Shown here in pieces: positions 21,748-34,137 of a stretch of 64,000 bases of DNA. The position numbers were made by a program, and so were the translations under genes. The notes beneath the pieces were generated by a model, which did not search any database, was not told the origin of the DNA, and saw only the letters and a program-made list of their open reading frames with translations. Numbering within the stretch: position 1 is the stretch's first letter; each line of letters opens with the position of its first letter. The stretch is from Eleusine coracana subsp. coracana (Eukaryota > Streptophyta > Magnoliopsida > Poales > Poaceae): NCBI GenBank assembly GCA_032690845.1, contig CM064432.1, positions 59,704,071 through 59,768,070 of the forward strand. The letters are read 5' to 3'.

Positions 21748-24700
21748 TGTGACATCCCATGTCACAAAATGGAACTTAACTAAACCCAATGTTAATTAAG
21801 GGATAATTAAAAATATAAATAATCAAGGTGCCAAAGAATAAAGAGAGAAAATTAAGTAATTAAATCCAGAATATTCAAATAAGGGCCTTTCTCAAACATC
21901 ACAAAATTATATGGAAATACCTCAATGTTTTTGCATATTCTGAATGACCACATTAAAAGAGAATTTTGATAATTTTTCCAGAATTTTTCGTAATCATTGA
22001 ATGCCCTTAAAAATTCCCCCAAAGTCAGAAAAGAGTATTTCTATTTTGGAATTTTAATAATTCATCTAAGCCGATTCAGCTGATACACCCAAAAGCAAAG
22101 TTGGATCACATGTTTTTCTGGGCGTGCACAAAAATCTGTGTCAAATTTGGAGCAAGGAAACTTGGTGAATTTCGCCCAAACCCGAGTCAAGGTCCAAGTC
22201 AAACCAGGTCAACCCCCCCTTCTCTCTCCTTTTCCCTCCGGTCAGTCTCCGCTCGACACCGACGCCACCGTACGAGCCACCGTAGATCGTTGTAGCCCCA
22301 TCACAGCCACTGCACTACCGAATCGCGCCTGTGCCACCGGCCGGCATTGAAACCCCGCCGGAGAGCCAGTCCCCTACCGACAGCTTGCCGTCTCTCTCTC
22401 TCGCTCTCCCGGTCGACCGGCGTTAAAAGCGGCCCGGTACTGCCCCTTTTCCTCGTCCTTCACTCGCACGCGCTCCGCTCTGCACCCCAAACCGCTCCAG
22501 CGAAGCCAAGCACCCTGCTTTTCCTCCCTCCCTCCCCTCCAGCGAGCGCCGCCGGAATCCCCTGCTCTGAGCCGCCTGATCGCCGCCGCGTCGAGCTCCG
22601 TCCAGGTAGTGTCCCCGTCGTTGGTTCTTTCGTAAATCGGCGCGCAAGTAGCTCCTCTCACTCCTCCCTGACACGCTAATCTTGCGTTCCAGCCCCCTCG
22701 TCGGAATTGGAGGAGGACCGAGCCGCCGCCGTTCATCATGCGAAGGAGGCTCACGACGACGATCCCTCTCCCGGCCACCCCGACTCCAACCCGCGCGTCG
22801 ATGAGCACCACGGCACAAAGGTGATGCTCCTAGACCCTCTCCCTGGACGATTTCGTCTCTGCACGCGCCTATCACCGTCGGCCACCGTCGAGCGTCGTCG
22901 CCGCTTGTCGCCGGCAGTGCTCCGGCAACCCCCACTCCGGCCACCACCACCCACGTGACCGTTGTGAGTCACTGATCATGTAGAGCAGCTTCGAGTCCCG
23001 AGTCCCGCCGCCGATTGCCGCCGACGAGCCGGCAGAGCCGCAGCGCCACCGCGCGCGGGGGAAATTTGAATTGGCCAGTGGCAATTTTGTAAATAGGAGT
23101 AAACTTTGATTAAACTTGGAAATTCAATAACTCAAGACATAAAAGGCCTAAAAATGTGAAACCAATTTTGTTCAACTCCTAAAATCCTCCTCTGCCAGAA
23201 AAACAGGTTGAGGTCCAAAATTGCTTAGTAAATTAATTTATTTAATTCCCTAAAGTTACAACCCTAAATTGCTTAATAACTTCATAAGTAAATAAATATA
23301 AATGGTAAATTCATAAAACTTGCTCAGTGGTCATTTTATGGCATCCTTAAACTTTCTGCAAAATCATATTTTTATGTGTAGGCATAATTTTAGTATTATT
23401 GCATAAATCTTCATTTTCAGTAATTGAATTTATGTAAATTATTGGCTAGGAATGTAATTATGAAATTTGGTATTCCTGTACCTTATGCACTTTTACACTC
23501 ATGTAAAATTCCATGAAAAATTTGAAGTAACTTAAGTATGCTTTTGCTATCGAAATTAATCAATTGTTAGTTAAAGTAAGAATTTTTCATATAAATCTTA
23601 CTTTTTGTGTGTATTTAATAAAAGTAGGCATAAATTCACTTCTAGAATAGTTATGAAGAATAATTACATCAATCTTACAGTAGAAATCCTTACCTTCAAT
23701 TATATACTCTTGGTTCTTAATTAACTATATGAGGCTAGAACTAGTTATGCAATTAAATTGTCATAGTATGTATAGTGCTAGTTTTGCATGTGGCCACTTT
23801 AGCTAAGTTGCTCAAAATGAACTTTCTGAAAATTTGACCCTAGTACTGCATGGTCATATCATCATCAACATGTGATGTCATATAATCATCACCTAGGCCA
23901 TGCTCATGTTAAAGTAGACATACCCTAAGTTGGGATGATTAAAAGTTACATTCTTGTAATTAGAAGTTTGTCCCCTTCAAATTCAGTAGCTACCATATCA
24001 TACTTAGATGTGCACATATTTATGAATAAATGATTAGTCATTAATCTTATTTATTGAGGAAGTGCCATGAATTATCATGTCCTCCATTTCATCTTTAGTT
24101 AGGGAACTCCATGAAACATTGCGTATTTCGTCACATTGATGCATGTCCATTCCATATAGGGATCGAGACCGCGGAGATCACACCGGATCAGCAAGGACCT
24201 GAAGTGAACTTTGGTGAAGACACTAACTATGATCACTCCCAAGGCAAGCCCCGGTGCATGACCTATTAAATTTTCGAGTCCTTTTTCTTTATCACAAGTT
24301 AGAAATATTGTATTGTGCATTAAGTGTAGGACTTGGATGAAACACACTTGCATACTCCAGCAATGACCTATGATTAGTATGTTAGTAAGCTTTTCCGTTA
24401 GCAATGCTATGCTTAAACTAGTGGAGTCAACGGTAGATTCTAGATTCAACTATGGTTCACTTGGATAATAAACTTGATAAAATGGAGCACCTATCGTTGC
24501 AACTCCGCGGACAAGTATTGAACAGTACCAAGTACATACCTTTAATATGGGAATTGGTAAATCTAGTAACTTGAGCGTCGTATTGTTGGACGGTCATACT
24601 CATCGATCCAGAGGTGATGTGAACAGCACGGTGGTTGCACGGGTTTGAGGACCGCTGGAGAGTGCATGGGTTTAATCCTCGGATACGAAGTACTGTATCG

Positions 24701-25609
24701 CGGGGAGGACGTGTACTCGGGATCGATGGCCCCGAATCGACTTTATAGCAATCTTGTGAACGGTGGCCATACGTATTCTTAAGTGATGCGTATGTCGTGT
24801 ATTTGGGTTTTCGCTGCAGGATGTAAATCAATTTGAATTACCGTCCCTCGTAGTTATGAGTACCTCTTGTTCGAGCAACGGCAATAATATATTAAGTAGT
24901 AAAGTTGTGGTTATATTTCTGAAATTTACTTATGTTATGGACACATATTGCTATGATGTATTGTTCTTTAGCTATATTCGTGTCTTAGCAGCTAGTGAAA
25001 TTTACCGTAGCTGTTTTCTGCAATAAGAAAAGTAAAATCTTGACTAAGAAAATGAAAGTGCAGCATAGAACTAATAGGAGCTTTTGATGCAATTATCAAA
25101 TAAACCCGATCAGACCCCTGCATTCTAGGAGTCGGTTTTAGTAAACCTTTTGACGGATAAGTCTTGCGGAGTATGTTAGATACTCAGGCTTTGCGACTAT
25201 GTTGTTTTCCAGATTTTCCTCAAGCTACCTACTGTGATTGTTGTAACAAGGTCGTGTGGGAAGGTGAGGAGCCTCAGAATTGGATCATTGAATGGGTCCC
25301 CAGCTCCCCTAACCATGATAAGTGAGACATCGTCATAGGGCTGGCATGATTCACGTAGGATTCGACATCGTGTTTTGTCGTTGTATCGCTTCCGCTAATT
25401 TATATAACATGTACTAAGGATATATGTATTGTATCAGATTTGAACTTGTTCATATTCTACCTCGAAACTTGTAATATTATGCACCTAAGTAATGTAATAT
25501 TGTAAATGATGAATGTTTATGTGTGAATGTTATATATAGTTACTTCGTTAACCATCTTTCGAGGTGATCTTGTACGACATATTCTACTTCTCAGAGTAGG
25601 ATTGTCACA
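21748..25609. mobile_element. Solo-type LTR, 3.86 kb, probably Ty3/gypsy
   Basis: The element starts TGTGACATCCC and ends ATTGTCACA, giving the TG...CA ends and TGTGACA inverted termini of a plant LTR. It is flanked by the 5-bp target duplication GAAAC at 21743-21747 and 25610-25614. No gag or pol protein is found inside and I saw no second internal copy of the terminal sequence, so it is best read as a solo LTR. Its GC-rich open frames at 22.1-23.1 kb on both strands are not genes. A large non-coding LTR with these ends suggests the Tekay/Del or a related gypsy lineage, which is an inference. Orientation was not determined. Confidence 0.8.
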
Positions 25610-25614
25610 GAAAC

Positions 25615-27820
25615 TGATATAGACACTATATTTCGCCAGCAGCTACCGTTGCTAGTAGCCCTGTTCTGAGCTAATTAATTGATTATTCACATGCAATCAT
25701 TTTTTTTAAACTTTGCAGTCATTTGTTATTAGTTCGAATAGGTTATTTTCTTGGACCAAAAGCTTTAGCCAGTTTCATGACAAATAGCCAAGCACCCGCT
25801 GTCTTCTCTCTTCATTTATCACTCCTATCAGCTAGGATCATTTTGATGTGGCAAGATTCTTAGCTAGCTGACTCATCTTTATTTAAAATGGGCCTAATAG
25901 CTGAAAAAATTATTCTTACGTCTTTTTTTGTTCCTATATTTTTTGTTTTTATATTTCAAACATATCCTAATAAGAAGAAACTGTCTCTTCAAAACAAACA
26001 CCTTTCTCTTGGTATTTTGCAGCACTTGAGGGCGTTTTGCGTAACAGCTCAAAAGATATATTTTTTACGTAAGCATGAATGTGGTAAGTGTACGTGGCGG
26101 CCAGGGACGGTGGCTGTAGACCTTCCACGTGACGCAGCAGTTCACCAGTCTAATTTTGAAAAGACGGGAACAAGGACACGTAATGTGCCGCGGAGGTTCA
26201 CAAATTTGTGACAGTGAATACTGGGTCCTCACAATCCTCACAGAAAGCACACTTCCCGTTAATAGGACACCATGTTTAAGCACATCGATTTTTCCCCCTT
26301 GTAAACACTCAAGCTATCTTTCTTATTACAGGTACATTTAAATTTGCATGTGCTATGGGTGGACCCATCAGACTAACATTGCGCATCTTATGATTTCCTT
26401 GCAGGATGAATCTTATGATTTCCTTGCTGGATGAACTTATGATTTCCTTGCAGGATGATTATCATATGTTATACTCCATTCTGTATTACTATATAGTTTA
26501 TATTATTATACTACTCCGTTTTGAAAATAAAGTTTTTTTTATAGAAAAAGTTGAACTGTCGTCAGTGCAAATCTCTTATCCTAAACGACATAGAATTTTA
26601 GAGTGGAGGAAGTACAATTGTGAGAGGTTCAGCAAGATTAGTTGAAGAGGATTTTGTTGCTGATGGCCTACGTTCACAATAGCTGCAAACAATAGCCAAT
26701 ACCGGGCCTCAAAATGGTACTGGGCTAGCCTTACTTGCTACTCCATAAATATAGTGGGCTGGCCTTACACGTACAGCTAGGCCTAAATGGCTCATGGCGC
26801 CTTCTGCATGCTAGGAAGTGGGATCTAACGGAAGATACATCGAACCAGGACGCTAAAGTTTGTTCATTGTCCAGGTTCAATGAACCTAAGAGCCACCGAA
26901 GACGGCATGAATACAACATGGAAATATAGGTATGGACTATTTTCAAAAACAGAAATATAGGTATGGAAAATTAGGAACCACCGAAGGGGAAAATTGAATC
27001 AGCAATGCTGATCCCACGCTACTTAATTTTATTTTGCAGTAAAAAGCTAGATTAAGAAGTGATATGACGTGGAAATAAGCAAATTACAATTGTCATACAC
27101 GAGGATGAATGTTGCGTTTTCTTTTAGAGCTTTGTTTTGCCCTGGTCAAGCTGCCTTTGCAAACTCACGAAACCCGAATCGCTTCTTAAGGCCTCAATTG
27201 GATTTTCTTTTATAATGACAGTTCTAGTCTTATTCCAATCTCTAGTTTCATTAGCTTTGTCACAAATAATAAGAAAAGGAAATACTGGACGGCTGGTAGC
27301 GACGATGGTCAATTCTCACTTTTCAAGGACATTGATGCCTATGGCCAGAAAACAAAATTTAGCCAATTTACGAAGAAATTTTGGATAGAAATTTTGCATT
27401 TTTCGGAGGAGCATGGTGACGGAGGAAAATCATGGCTGACTCAGCGTAGTTGTGGTATCTTCCGTGAAGGATACAGTGCGGCTTGGTTCACGCCCTGACG
27501 CGTCTCACGCCACAGGCTGCCAGTAAAGCAAACACCATGCATGCGATCCCGGCAATTGGTAAGTCGTCTCTATAATAAAAAAGGAAACTCTAGAAAAAAA
27601 AATGCGGAAAATTGCTCTGGCTTCGTGACCTTCGTCCTGCGGATGGCTGCCCTTTTGGCATGCGCGCTCTCGCTGTTGCCACCCCAGCAGATTTCCGCTT
27701 CTCCCCTTCCTCTTTCGATTTCTGCCAAATAAAAGACAGCAACAGCCGACGGCGGCGCAAACTCCCTCGGAATCCGACCGCGAATTCACCAGCTGATTCC
27801 GCCGCCGCCGCTTCAGCGAG
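25615..27820. other. Intergenic DNA and EIL promoter/first leader exon
   Basis: AT-rich with no supported gene. A segment at about 26510-26613 with ends like ACTCCGTTTTG and GAGTGGAGGAAGTA resembles a decayed Stowaway MITE. The first non-coding exon of the EIL gene probably lies in 27700-27820, judged from the splice donor at 27821; I could not place its start or a TATA box with confidence. Confidence 0.45.
26387..26458. repeat. Three tandem copies of a 24-bp unit
   Basis: CTTATGATTTCCTTGCAGGA plus TGAA repeats three times, the first copy with one extra base and the second with a single C(A/T)G change. The third copy breaks off after TGA. Confidence 0.9.
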
Positions 27821-28332
27821 GTACGCATCAATGCCAGAACTTATCGATTGTTGTTTTATTTTATTTTATTTTTTCTGTTCGTGGGAGAAGGTTGCGGGCG
27901 AGCAGGTTGGTCATGGGTTCGTTCGAGTTGATCCGACATGATTAGCTGCAGCCTCGTTGGGCTCGATTGCTTTCATGGATACGATTCGTCTGGATTCAGA
28001 TTATCCTAGCAACGGCAACAGTCAAAAGCATAGGCTGGTTTTGCAATGTTGGTCTGGTTGTCGTATTGGTAGAATTAAGTTTTTTTTAAGCCAAATCAAT
28101 TTTTTTTCAAATCCTCATGGTTGTGATAACGCGCATGGCTGTGCAGTGCCGCAAGGGATGCTGAGGTGGTAGAGTAGGACAACTTAGAAGCCAAGTTGAA
28201 TTCCATGTTGTGCTTACATGTTCTCAATGCCTGTCAGAGTCAGATTACATGGCCTAGTTGTTTTGCAATTTCAGAGTTGTATTTGATTTTTTTTTAATCT
28301 TTTGCTCTGACCACAATGCATTAATCGGGCAG
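27821..28332 (+). other. Putative 5'-leader intron of the EIL gene
   Basis: The donor CAGCGAG|GTACGCATC and the acceptor TTAATCGGGCAG|GTTTCTG, preceded by a T-rich tract, frame a 512-base intron ending 98 bases before the EIL start codon. The call rests on splice signals only. Confidence 0.6.
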
Positions 28333-28353
28333 GTTTCTGTGCTTCCTCATTTG

Positions 28354-28401
28354 ATGAATGACGTTATGAAACAACAATTCGCGAGAAGTTTGATTCTGTG
28401 A
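28354..28401 (+). CDS. Upstream ORF in the EIL leader, 15 residues
   Basis: ATG at 28354 opens a frame encoding MNDVMKQQFARSLIL with TGA at 28399-28401, ending 29 bases before the EIL ATG. It lies in the last leader exon if the 28332 acceptor is used, so ribosomes scanning the mature leader would meet it first. It could damp EIL translation. Whether the peptide is conserved is unknown from this window. Confidence 0.5.
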   Translation: MNDVMKQQFARSLIL

Positions 28402-28430
28402 TCCATCGGGTTTAAAAGGCAGGAAGTCTG

Positions 28431-30272
28431 ATGGACCACCTTACCATGCTTACGAGTGAGTTAGGAGACGCATCAGACTTTGAGGTCTATGGCATCAAGA
28501 ACCTCAGTGAGAATGATGTTAGTGACGAGGAGATTGATGCCGAGGAGCTGACTCGGCGAATGTGGAAAGACAAAATCAAGCTCAAGAGGATCAATGAGAG
28601 ACAACAGAGGCTTGCTATGCAACAGTTGGAACTAGAGAAGTCCAAGACAAAGAAGATGTCTGATCAGGCTCTCCGAAAGAAGATGGCGAGGGCCCAGGAT
28701 GGGATTTTGAAGTATATGCTCAAGCTAATGGAGGTGTGCAACGCACGAGGATTTGTCTATGGGATCATTCCTGAGAAAGGAAAGCCTGTCAGTGGTGCTT
28801 CAGATAACATTAGAGAATGGTGGAAGGAGAAGGTGAGGTTTGATAAGAATGGGCCGGCAGCAATCGCTAAGTATGAAGTCGAGAACTCGGTGCTGGGTAA
28901 TACTAAAAGCAGTGGAACCAAGAACCAGTATAGCTTGATGGAGCTTCAAGACGCCACTCTGGGTTCATTGCTTTCAGCATTGATGCAACACTGCAACCCA
29001 CAACAGCGACGGTATCCACTGGACAAGGGTGTCCCGCCCCCATGGTGGCCGTCGGGGAATGAGGCGTGGTGGATTGCTTTGGGCCTTCCAAAAGGCGAAG
29101 CACCGCCGTACAAAAAGCCACATGATCTAAAGAAAGTTTGGAAAGTTGGAGTACTGACAGGGGTGATTAGGCATATGGCCCCAAACTTTGATAAGATCAA
29201 AAAACATGTAAGGAAATCAAAGTGTTTGCAGGACAAAATGACAGCAAAAGAGAGTCTGATTTGGTTGGGAGTTTTACAAAACGAGGAGACGTCTATTCAC
29301 AGTATCGACAATGGTGTATTAGAGACTACTCACAATAGCATTTCAGGGGATAGAATAGAGGACAAATATAGCAGCAGTGACGAGTACGATGTTGATCGTT
29401 TGGAGGAGCCTCCTCGTTCAATGTCATCCAGAGATGATGAAAGAGATCCTCAACCTGTTTTGCAGATAAGAGGAAAGCAAACCTCAACTAGAGGGAATAG
29501 AAGGTGTCACAAAAAACATGCGGGCCAAGTACTTAGTAATGAAGTGACTAATAGGTCACGAAAGCGGAAAAGTCCCCCAATAATTTCTCCAGTTGCTGAG
29601 CATGAGGTTGAAGTGAAACAAAGAAGTGATAATCTACCAGAAGTGTTGACAATTCATGGTATGGATGGATTTGACCAAATTAAGACGGTGGGTACAGCTA
29701 ACCAGCTTACAAACCTCAACCATGTCAGTACAATTGAACCCTTACAACAGCATGAAAGTTCGCAAAGGAATTTCCTATCCACTGGTGCTGTGATCAACAA
29801 CTATAACAGTAGCCAGGCTGCAAATGCCGCTCAATCAAGCATTTTCCTTGGAGACCAGCATCCAGCTTGTGAAAGCAGCAATATTGCCAACTCATGGTCT
29901 GCAAACTCTTTTCAACAGGGTGTTGTTATTGGACCTACTGGATTTAACCCTTCATCAGCCATTCATGAAACTTCGTCAATGCAACAATCACTACAACTAT
30001 CCATGAATTATCAGGTTCCAATCACGGAAACAGGAGTGTTGTCCAAGAGCACTTCTTATAGTCACCACATGGCAGGCAATATAACTTCCAGTGCTGTTGC
30101 TGGTCAGGCACATCAATTCATGGATGATGCTTCCTACAGTGAGTCTGCTGATAAGTTTATAGGCGGACCTTTTGGAGGACATCCTTTAGACTTCTTTCCC
30201 ACCACTAGTCCAATCCCTGACATTGATGAGTTGCTGGACGATGATGATTTGATGCAGTACTTGGGAACGTGA
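28431..30272 (+). CDS. EIL: EIN3-like (EIL) ethylene-response transcription factor
   Basis: One uninterrupted frame of 613 residues, as usual for EIN3/EIL genes, which have an intronless CDS. An acidic N-terminus (ENDVSDEEIDAEELTRR) is followed by basic patch RRMWKDKIKLKRINERQQR and the hallmark MSDQALRKKMARAQDGILKY, then MEVCNARGFVYGIIPEKGKP and WWKEKVRFDKNGPAAIAKY. The central DNA-binding core follows (GVPPPWWPSGNEAWW, VGVLTGVIRHMAPNF). The C-terminal half is Ser/Asn/Gln-rich and ends DIDELLDDDDLMQYLGT, a grass EIL ending. EIN3/EIL proteins are nuclear, bind EBS sites in ethylene-response promoters, act downstream of EIN2 and are degraded through EBF F-box proteins. Everything expected is present. 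Which EIL paralogue it is cannot be set here. Confidence 0.95.
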   Translation: MDHLTMLTSELGDASDFEVYGIKNLSENDVSDEEIDAEELTRRMWKDKIKLKRINERQQRLAMQQLELEKSKTKKMSDQALRKKMARAQDGILKYMLKLMEVCNARGFVYGIIPEKGKPVSGASDNIREWWKEKVRFDKNGPAAIAKYEVENSVLGNTKSSGTKNQYSLMELQDATLGSLLSALMQHCNPQQRRYPLDKGVPPPWWPSGNEAWWIALGLPKGEAPPYKKPHDLKKVWKVGVLTGVIRHMAPNFDKIKKHVRKSKCLQDKMTAKESLIWLGVLQNEETSIHSIDNGVLETTHNSISGDRIEDKYSSSDEYDVDRLEEPPRSMSSRDDERDPQPVLQIRGKQTSTRGNRRCHKKHAGQVLSNEVTNRSRKRKSPPIISPVAEHEVEVKQRSDNLPEVLTIHGMDGFDQIKTVGTANQLTNLNHVSTIEPLQQHESSQRNFLSTGAVINNYNSSQAANAAQSSIFLGDQHPACESSNIANSWSANSFQQGVVIGPTGFNPSSAIHETSSMQQSLQLSMNYQVPITETGVLSKSTSYSHHMAGNITSSAVAGQAHQFMDDASYSESADKFIGGPFGGHPLDFFPTTSPIPDIDELLDDDDLMQYLGT

Positions 30273-31202
30273 CTGGTAATTTCTTTGTTGATATTAACTT
30301 CTTTGGTTAAATGGAATTTCTTTGGTCAAGTGACTGGTAGTAATTGGTCGCGTCTGCAAGTAATATGTCTTTTGTATTAACACTTGACACGCTAAATGTA
30401 CACGTATTGCATATAGTGTTGTTCTTTTTTGCTCCTTTTTTTATGTTTTGTTTTGGTATCAGTTAAAAAAATCTGAAACTGCACCCGTGACTTGCTTCTT
30501 TTCATGATGATATTCACGAGTGCATCGCATGTTTGCAGTGTTCAATGGCTGAAAAATAGAAAGGATGTGGTGTGTCCTGCCTGGAAAGAGGAGGTGTTTT
30601 CATGGCATTCTGGTGTGGTGCTGATCCTGATGCAGCTACTGAACAATTTCTGGAGGCTGTTGCGTGATTTGAAGGGTGAATATACTGATGCCAAATGAGA
30701 CCATGCTTGCCGTACCCTTAGTCTTAGCCTGTAAAAGAATTAGGTAAGAAACATGTGGCGCCGTGCGCTGGTTCATGATTTCATTGCTAGAGACATGTAT
30801 CATATTCGCCTTAGCTTTTCCCTTGTTTCTCCTGCAAATGTTGCACCTTTTATACCCTACAATTGAACGGTTAATTGGTTATGGTATTTCCTTAATAAAA
30901 AACAAGTCATGACATCTCAGTTTATCCGTACATTATTGGAAACCTTGGCGCCTTCATGCTGATTAAGGCCAGGATTTCCTATCCGATCCAAGGGAAGGAA
31001 GAGAGGTGGAAAGTGTTACTGTGTCAAATCTAGATTGTGTGGGTGTTCCGTCCTAGGAAAAGAATATCTGAAATATTGTATTTATATCGGTGACCTTTGA
31101 TATCTTTTTTATATCAAATTTTTTTCCTAAGTTCCATCTACTGCTCATCTTCGACGCTATGGAAAATCAAGTATTGGATGAAACTTTTTTTTTAGCAACA
31201 TG
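30273..31202. other. EIL 3' UTR and spacer, no gene seen
   Basis: AT-rich DNA with several poly(A)-signal-like stretches (for example AATAAAA near 30895). The short frame at 30492-30698 has no recognisable feature. Confidence 0.5.
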
Positions 31203-31520
31203 CACTACTAGAAATCCCATATTTGCTGAGTGTCCGAGTCTTTGCCGAATGTATTTTCTCGGGCATTCGGCAAAGATATGTTTGCCAAAGTGCTAAACTA
31301 AAAAACACTCGACAAAAACTTACTTTTTTGAGTTTTTTCTTGATTTAGATTTAGATTTTACCGAGTGTGAGTCTGTACGAGTGTATTTTGACACTCGACA
31401 AAGCTTTTGCCAATGTTCTTTGCTAAGTGTTACACTCGGTAAAGATTTCGCCGAATGTATTTACCCTTTTGTTGAGTGTTTTGGGTACTCGATAAAGAAG
31501 GAACTTTCGCTAGCGATGCA
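31203..31520. mobile_element. CACTA (En/Spm-type) transposon end with subterminal repeats
   Basis: CACTACTAGAAATCCC at 31203 is a typical CACTA terminus. It is followed by repeated blocks such as TTTGCCGAATG, GGCATTCGGCAAAG, ACACTCGACAAA and CACTCGGTAAAG in both orientations, the usual subterminal array of grass CACTA elements. I could not find the opposite terminus or a 3-bp duplication, so it is probably truncated. The right limit is approximate. Confidence 0.75.
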
Positions 31521-34137
31521 TTGGATAGATGTCCGCCGAGCATTGAGAAGGAAGGACGCTTTCAGAGGCCCATGGGGAGAGAGCGTCTGTGATTCATGAA
31601 TTTCCGATCAGGAAATTATATCCAAGCTCCATGGCTAGTCTGTGCTCTTTGGAGTTTTCAAACTTAGGGAAGTGAAACATCTGAGTAGCTAAAGAAAGAA
31701 AAATCACTTGTTGTTGTCAGTTTGTCAGAAATTTGTGCTATGTTTTCGCAGCTGTGTTTGCACGGTGGCCTCATGTTCCCTTGGTAAACCGTACACACGG
31801 GCACGGCATCACCCGCCGGGAAACTGAAACAGGGACGTCTGCATCTGCAAAAAGATTCGAGAGAGGACTAGGTGAAGGAACAAAGGAGCAGAGCAGATCA
31901 GCCGAGAAACTCTCATCAACTCGTACGTGGAACTGCGGCGGCGCGGTCGAACGAGCACGGCACGTTAACAGGTCCACACAGCTCCTGCATCCTGCTCTAG
32001 TGAGCTGCTCCTGCATCCTGCTCTAGTGAGCTGCTCCGACGGTCCACACAGCTCCTTCACTGGAACGCGATCGGCGGGCGCCGTCGTGGCGTAGCCGGGC
32101 CTTCACTGACGTCTTTCTTCAATGAATGAGATTTCGACGAGGCCTGGTCTGCTGGTATGAGTAAAGAAAGGCTAAACCGGATTGGCCATTTTTCAATTGG
32201 GCCTGGACTGTAGCTCAAGACCAAAAGAACCCATGGACCGGCTTGGAAAGGTTTTTGCACCACGATATTGTTTATACAACCAGCACTCGTAAAACTGGGC
32301 AGGCAACGCGTCACGCGTGCGTCATACACGGTAGCCGGATAAACAATGAAAAAGGCCGGGATTGTTCAAATCACGAGACACAATACCTGCGCCGGGTTGT
32401 ATATTTCGTCCATCCCCGCCTCCAAGCTGTGCTGCCGGGCAGTATCGTGCATGTGCGTGACTAAAACTTAGCATATTTTTTTCTTCCTGGCTTAGGCTCA
32501 CCGGATATCGTGTATCGTGTTCTTCCCACAGGGGCATGGAGCACACGACGCGTGATTTACGTGGTTGCGGCAGACCAGTCCACCGACTGAGCTGGCATAC
32601 GAGGCCACGCAGCGGCACACGTAGCAGTGTATGTTTTTTTTGGCCTGGGCACACGGGTGTGCCAGCCATGAATTTTCTCACGGTGAGACATTGAGATCGA
32701 CCGACAGTGTGATCGATCGCGCGATCCGCGGCCAACTAACTGAACCGAGCGCCGCGTTACTAGCTGCAGCAGCACGACGACTACTAGCTCTCGATCGCTC
32801 GCGTCGCGGCTGGCAAGACGACACGACGCCGCTACGTACAAGTCTTCCAGGTTGCCATAAACTTCATCGATTATCCACCGGCACCACTAGAATGTTAGCA
32901 TGAAGAAAGCAGCGTTTGGTCGTTCTTCTCGATGGTGCAGAGACCCGTTGGAAAAACTAATCAAACCAACCGATCGAGAACTTTCCTCTGGGCTATTGTA
33001 TGTATTCTCGTCACGGTAAACGTTAATTCCCGCGTTAAAAACAACTTCGAGTTTTCCTGCAGGTTGCATCCAGCAAAACAGCGCAGTGGTCCCGACGCCC
33101 TCAGGTGACCGCTGAATTGGCCGTGTGTGTGTGTTGTTTTGTACCGGGCCGCGCGCTCGTTCGTTGGTTACCGAACGCCGAGATGCATGATGGCAACGTT
33201 GAGCGCCTACGGCGACCGGCCGGTGGATGCCTCATCGGCATGCATGTTTACCTCGTCCACGCGCGACCGGCAGGTACCTAGAACCTAGCTAGCTCGCCGC
33301 GGTAGTACACAACGTTGTACTGGTCCAGGCACAAGGAACGCAATGCAAGTTGCACTGTGAACGAGGAAACTAACAGAGAACAGCCAACAGCTACCGGTCG
33401 AAATCGATCGACGAACATTCTTCATTTTCTTACCGAAGGCCAGTCGCAGCCACGTGTGTCGCTGTATGCATTCATATCTACAATTTACATGCCCCGACTT
33501 GGTACACATGCACGCATCTCATCTGTAATAAAAATCTTGTAGTAATCCAACTTGGTACTGAAGCTACTACGTACGTACGCGCCTACGCGGTAGCAGCAGC
33601 TGCTGACTATTATTCGTGGTGAAAGATCAACTGGTTGGTAGCTAGCCAGGACCGCGACTGACTGAAACCTTATCTTGAAGTGCAAGATGAATCTCCCTGC
33701 TTATGCAAACCTAATAACTCGTTTGTTTCGCAACGTTTCCAACAACAACGCCCGTCCGGAAAAGCGTGTCGTTCACCGACGTTTCAAACGTGGACTTTTT
33801 TTTTTTGGGCTCCCCACTACTGGCCGGGGTTTCATCCACGTCCAATTCTCACCACAAATAAGCAAAACGCACATACGTGCCCCTAGACAATGGGGAAAAA
33901 ATTGATTAAAATTAGGCGAATTGAATGAGGGCCATTTTTTCTCCTTTATACAAAGCAATCTTCTCGAGACTGATATATACCCACGTCCCCCCCAGCTCAC
34001 ATGGCGCCCATCCCGGCTAGACATAACATAACAGCAACCTCATCAGCTCGCGCACGCACGCAAAAGCAAGCTCCGTTGAATTTGTTGCACTCTCTCAACT
34101 CTCGCAGCCACGATATATACCTCCGGCGCGCGGCACC
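31521..34137. other. Intergenic DNA and LOX promoter
   Basis: No supported gene at 31521-33900; frames are short and overlapping. TATATA at 33974-33979 and CGATATATACC at 34111-34121 are candidate TATA boxes for the lipoxygenase gene. The first would give a leader of roughly 130 bases. Confidence 0.5.
31985..32036. repeat. Perfect tandem duplication, 26 bp x 2
   Basis: The unit CTGCATCCTGCTCTAGTGAG followed by CTGCTC occurs twice head to tail without a mismatch. A further CCACACAGCTCC copy flanks on either side. Confidence 0.92.

Noticed and set aside
22101..23084. Gene-like GC-rich frames on both strands
   Set aside because: They lie inside the solo LTR, have no domain and overlap in several frames.
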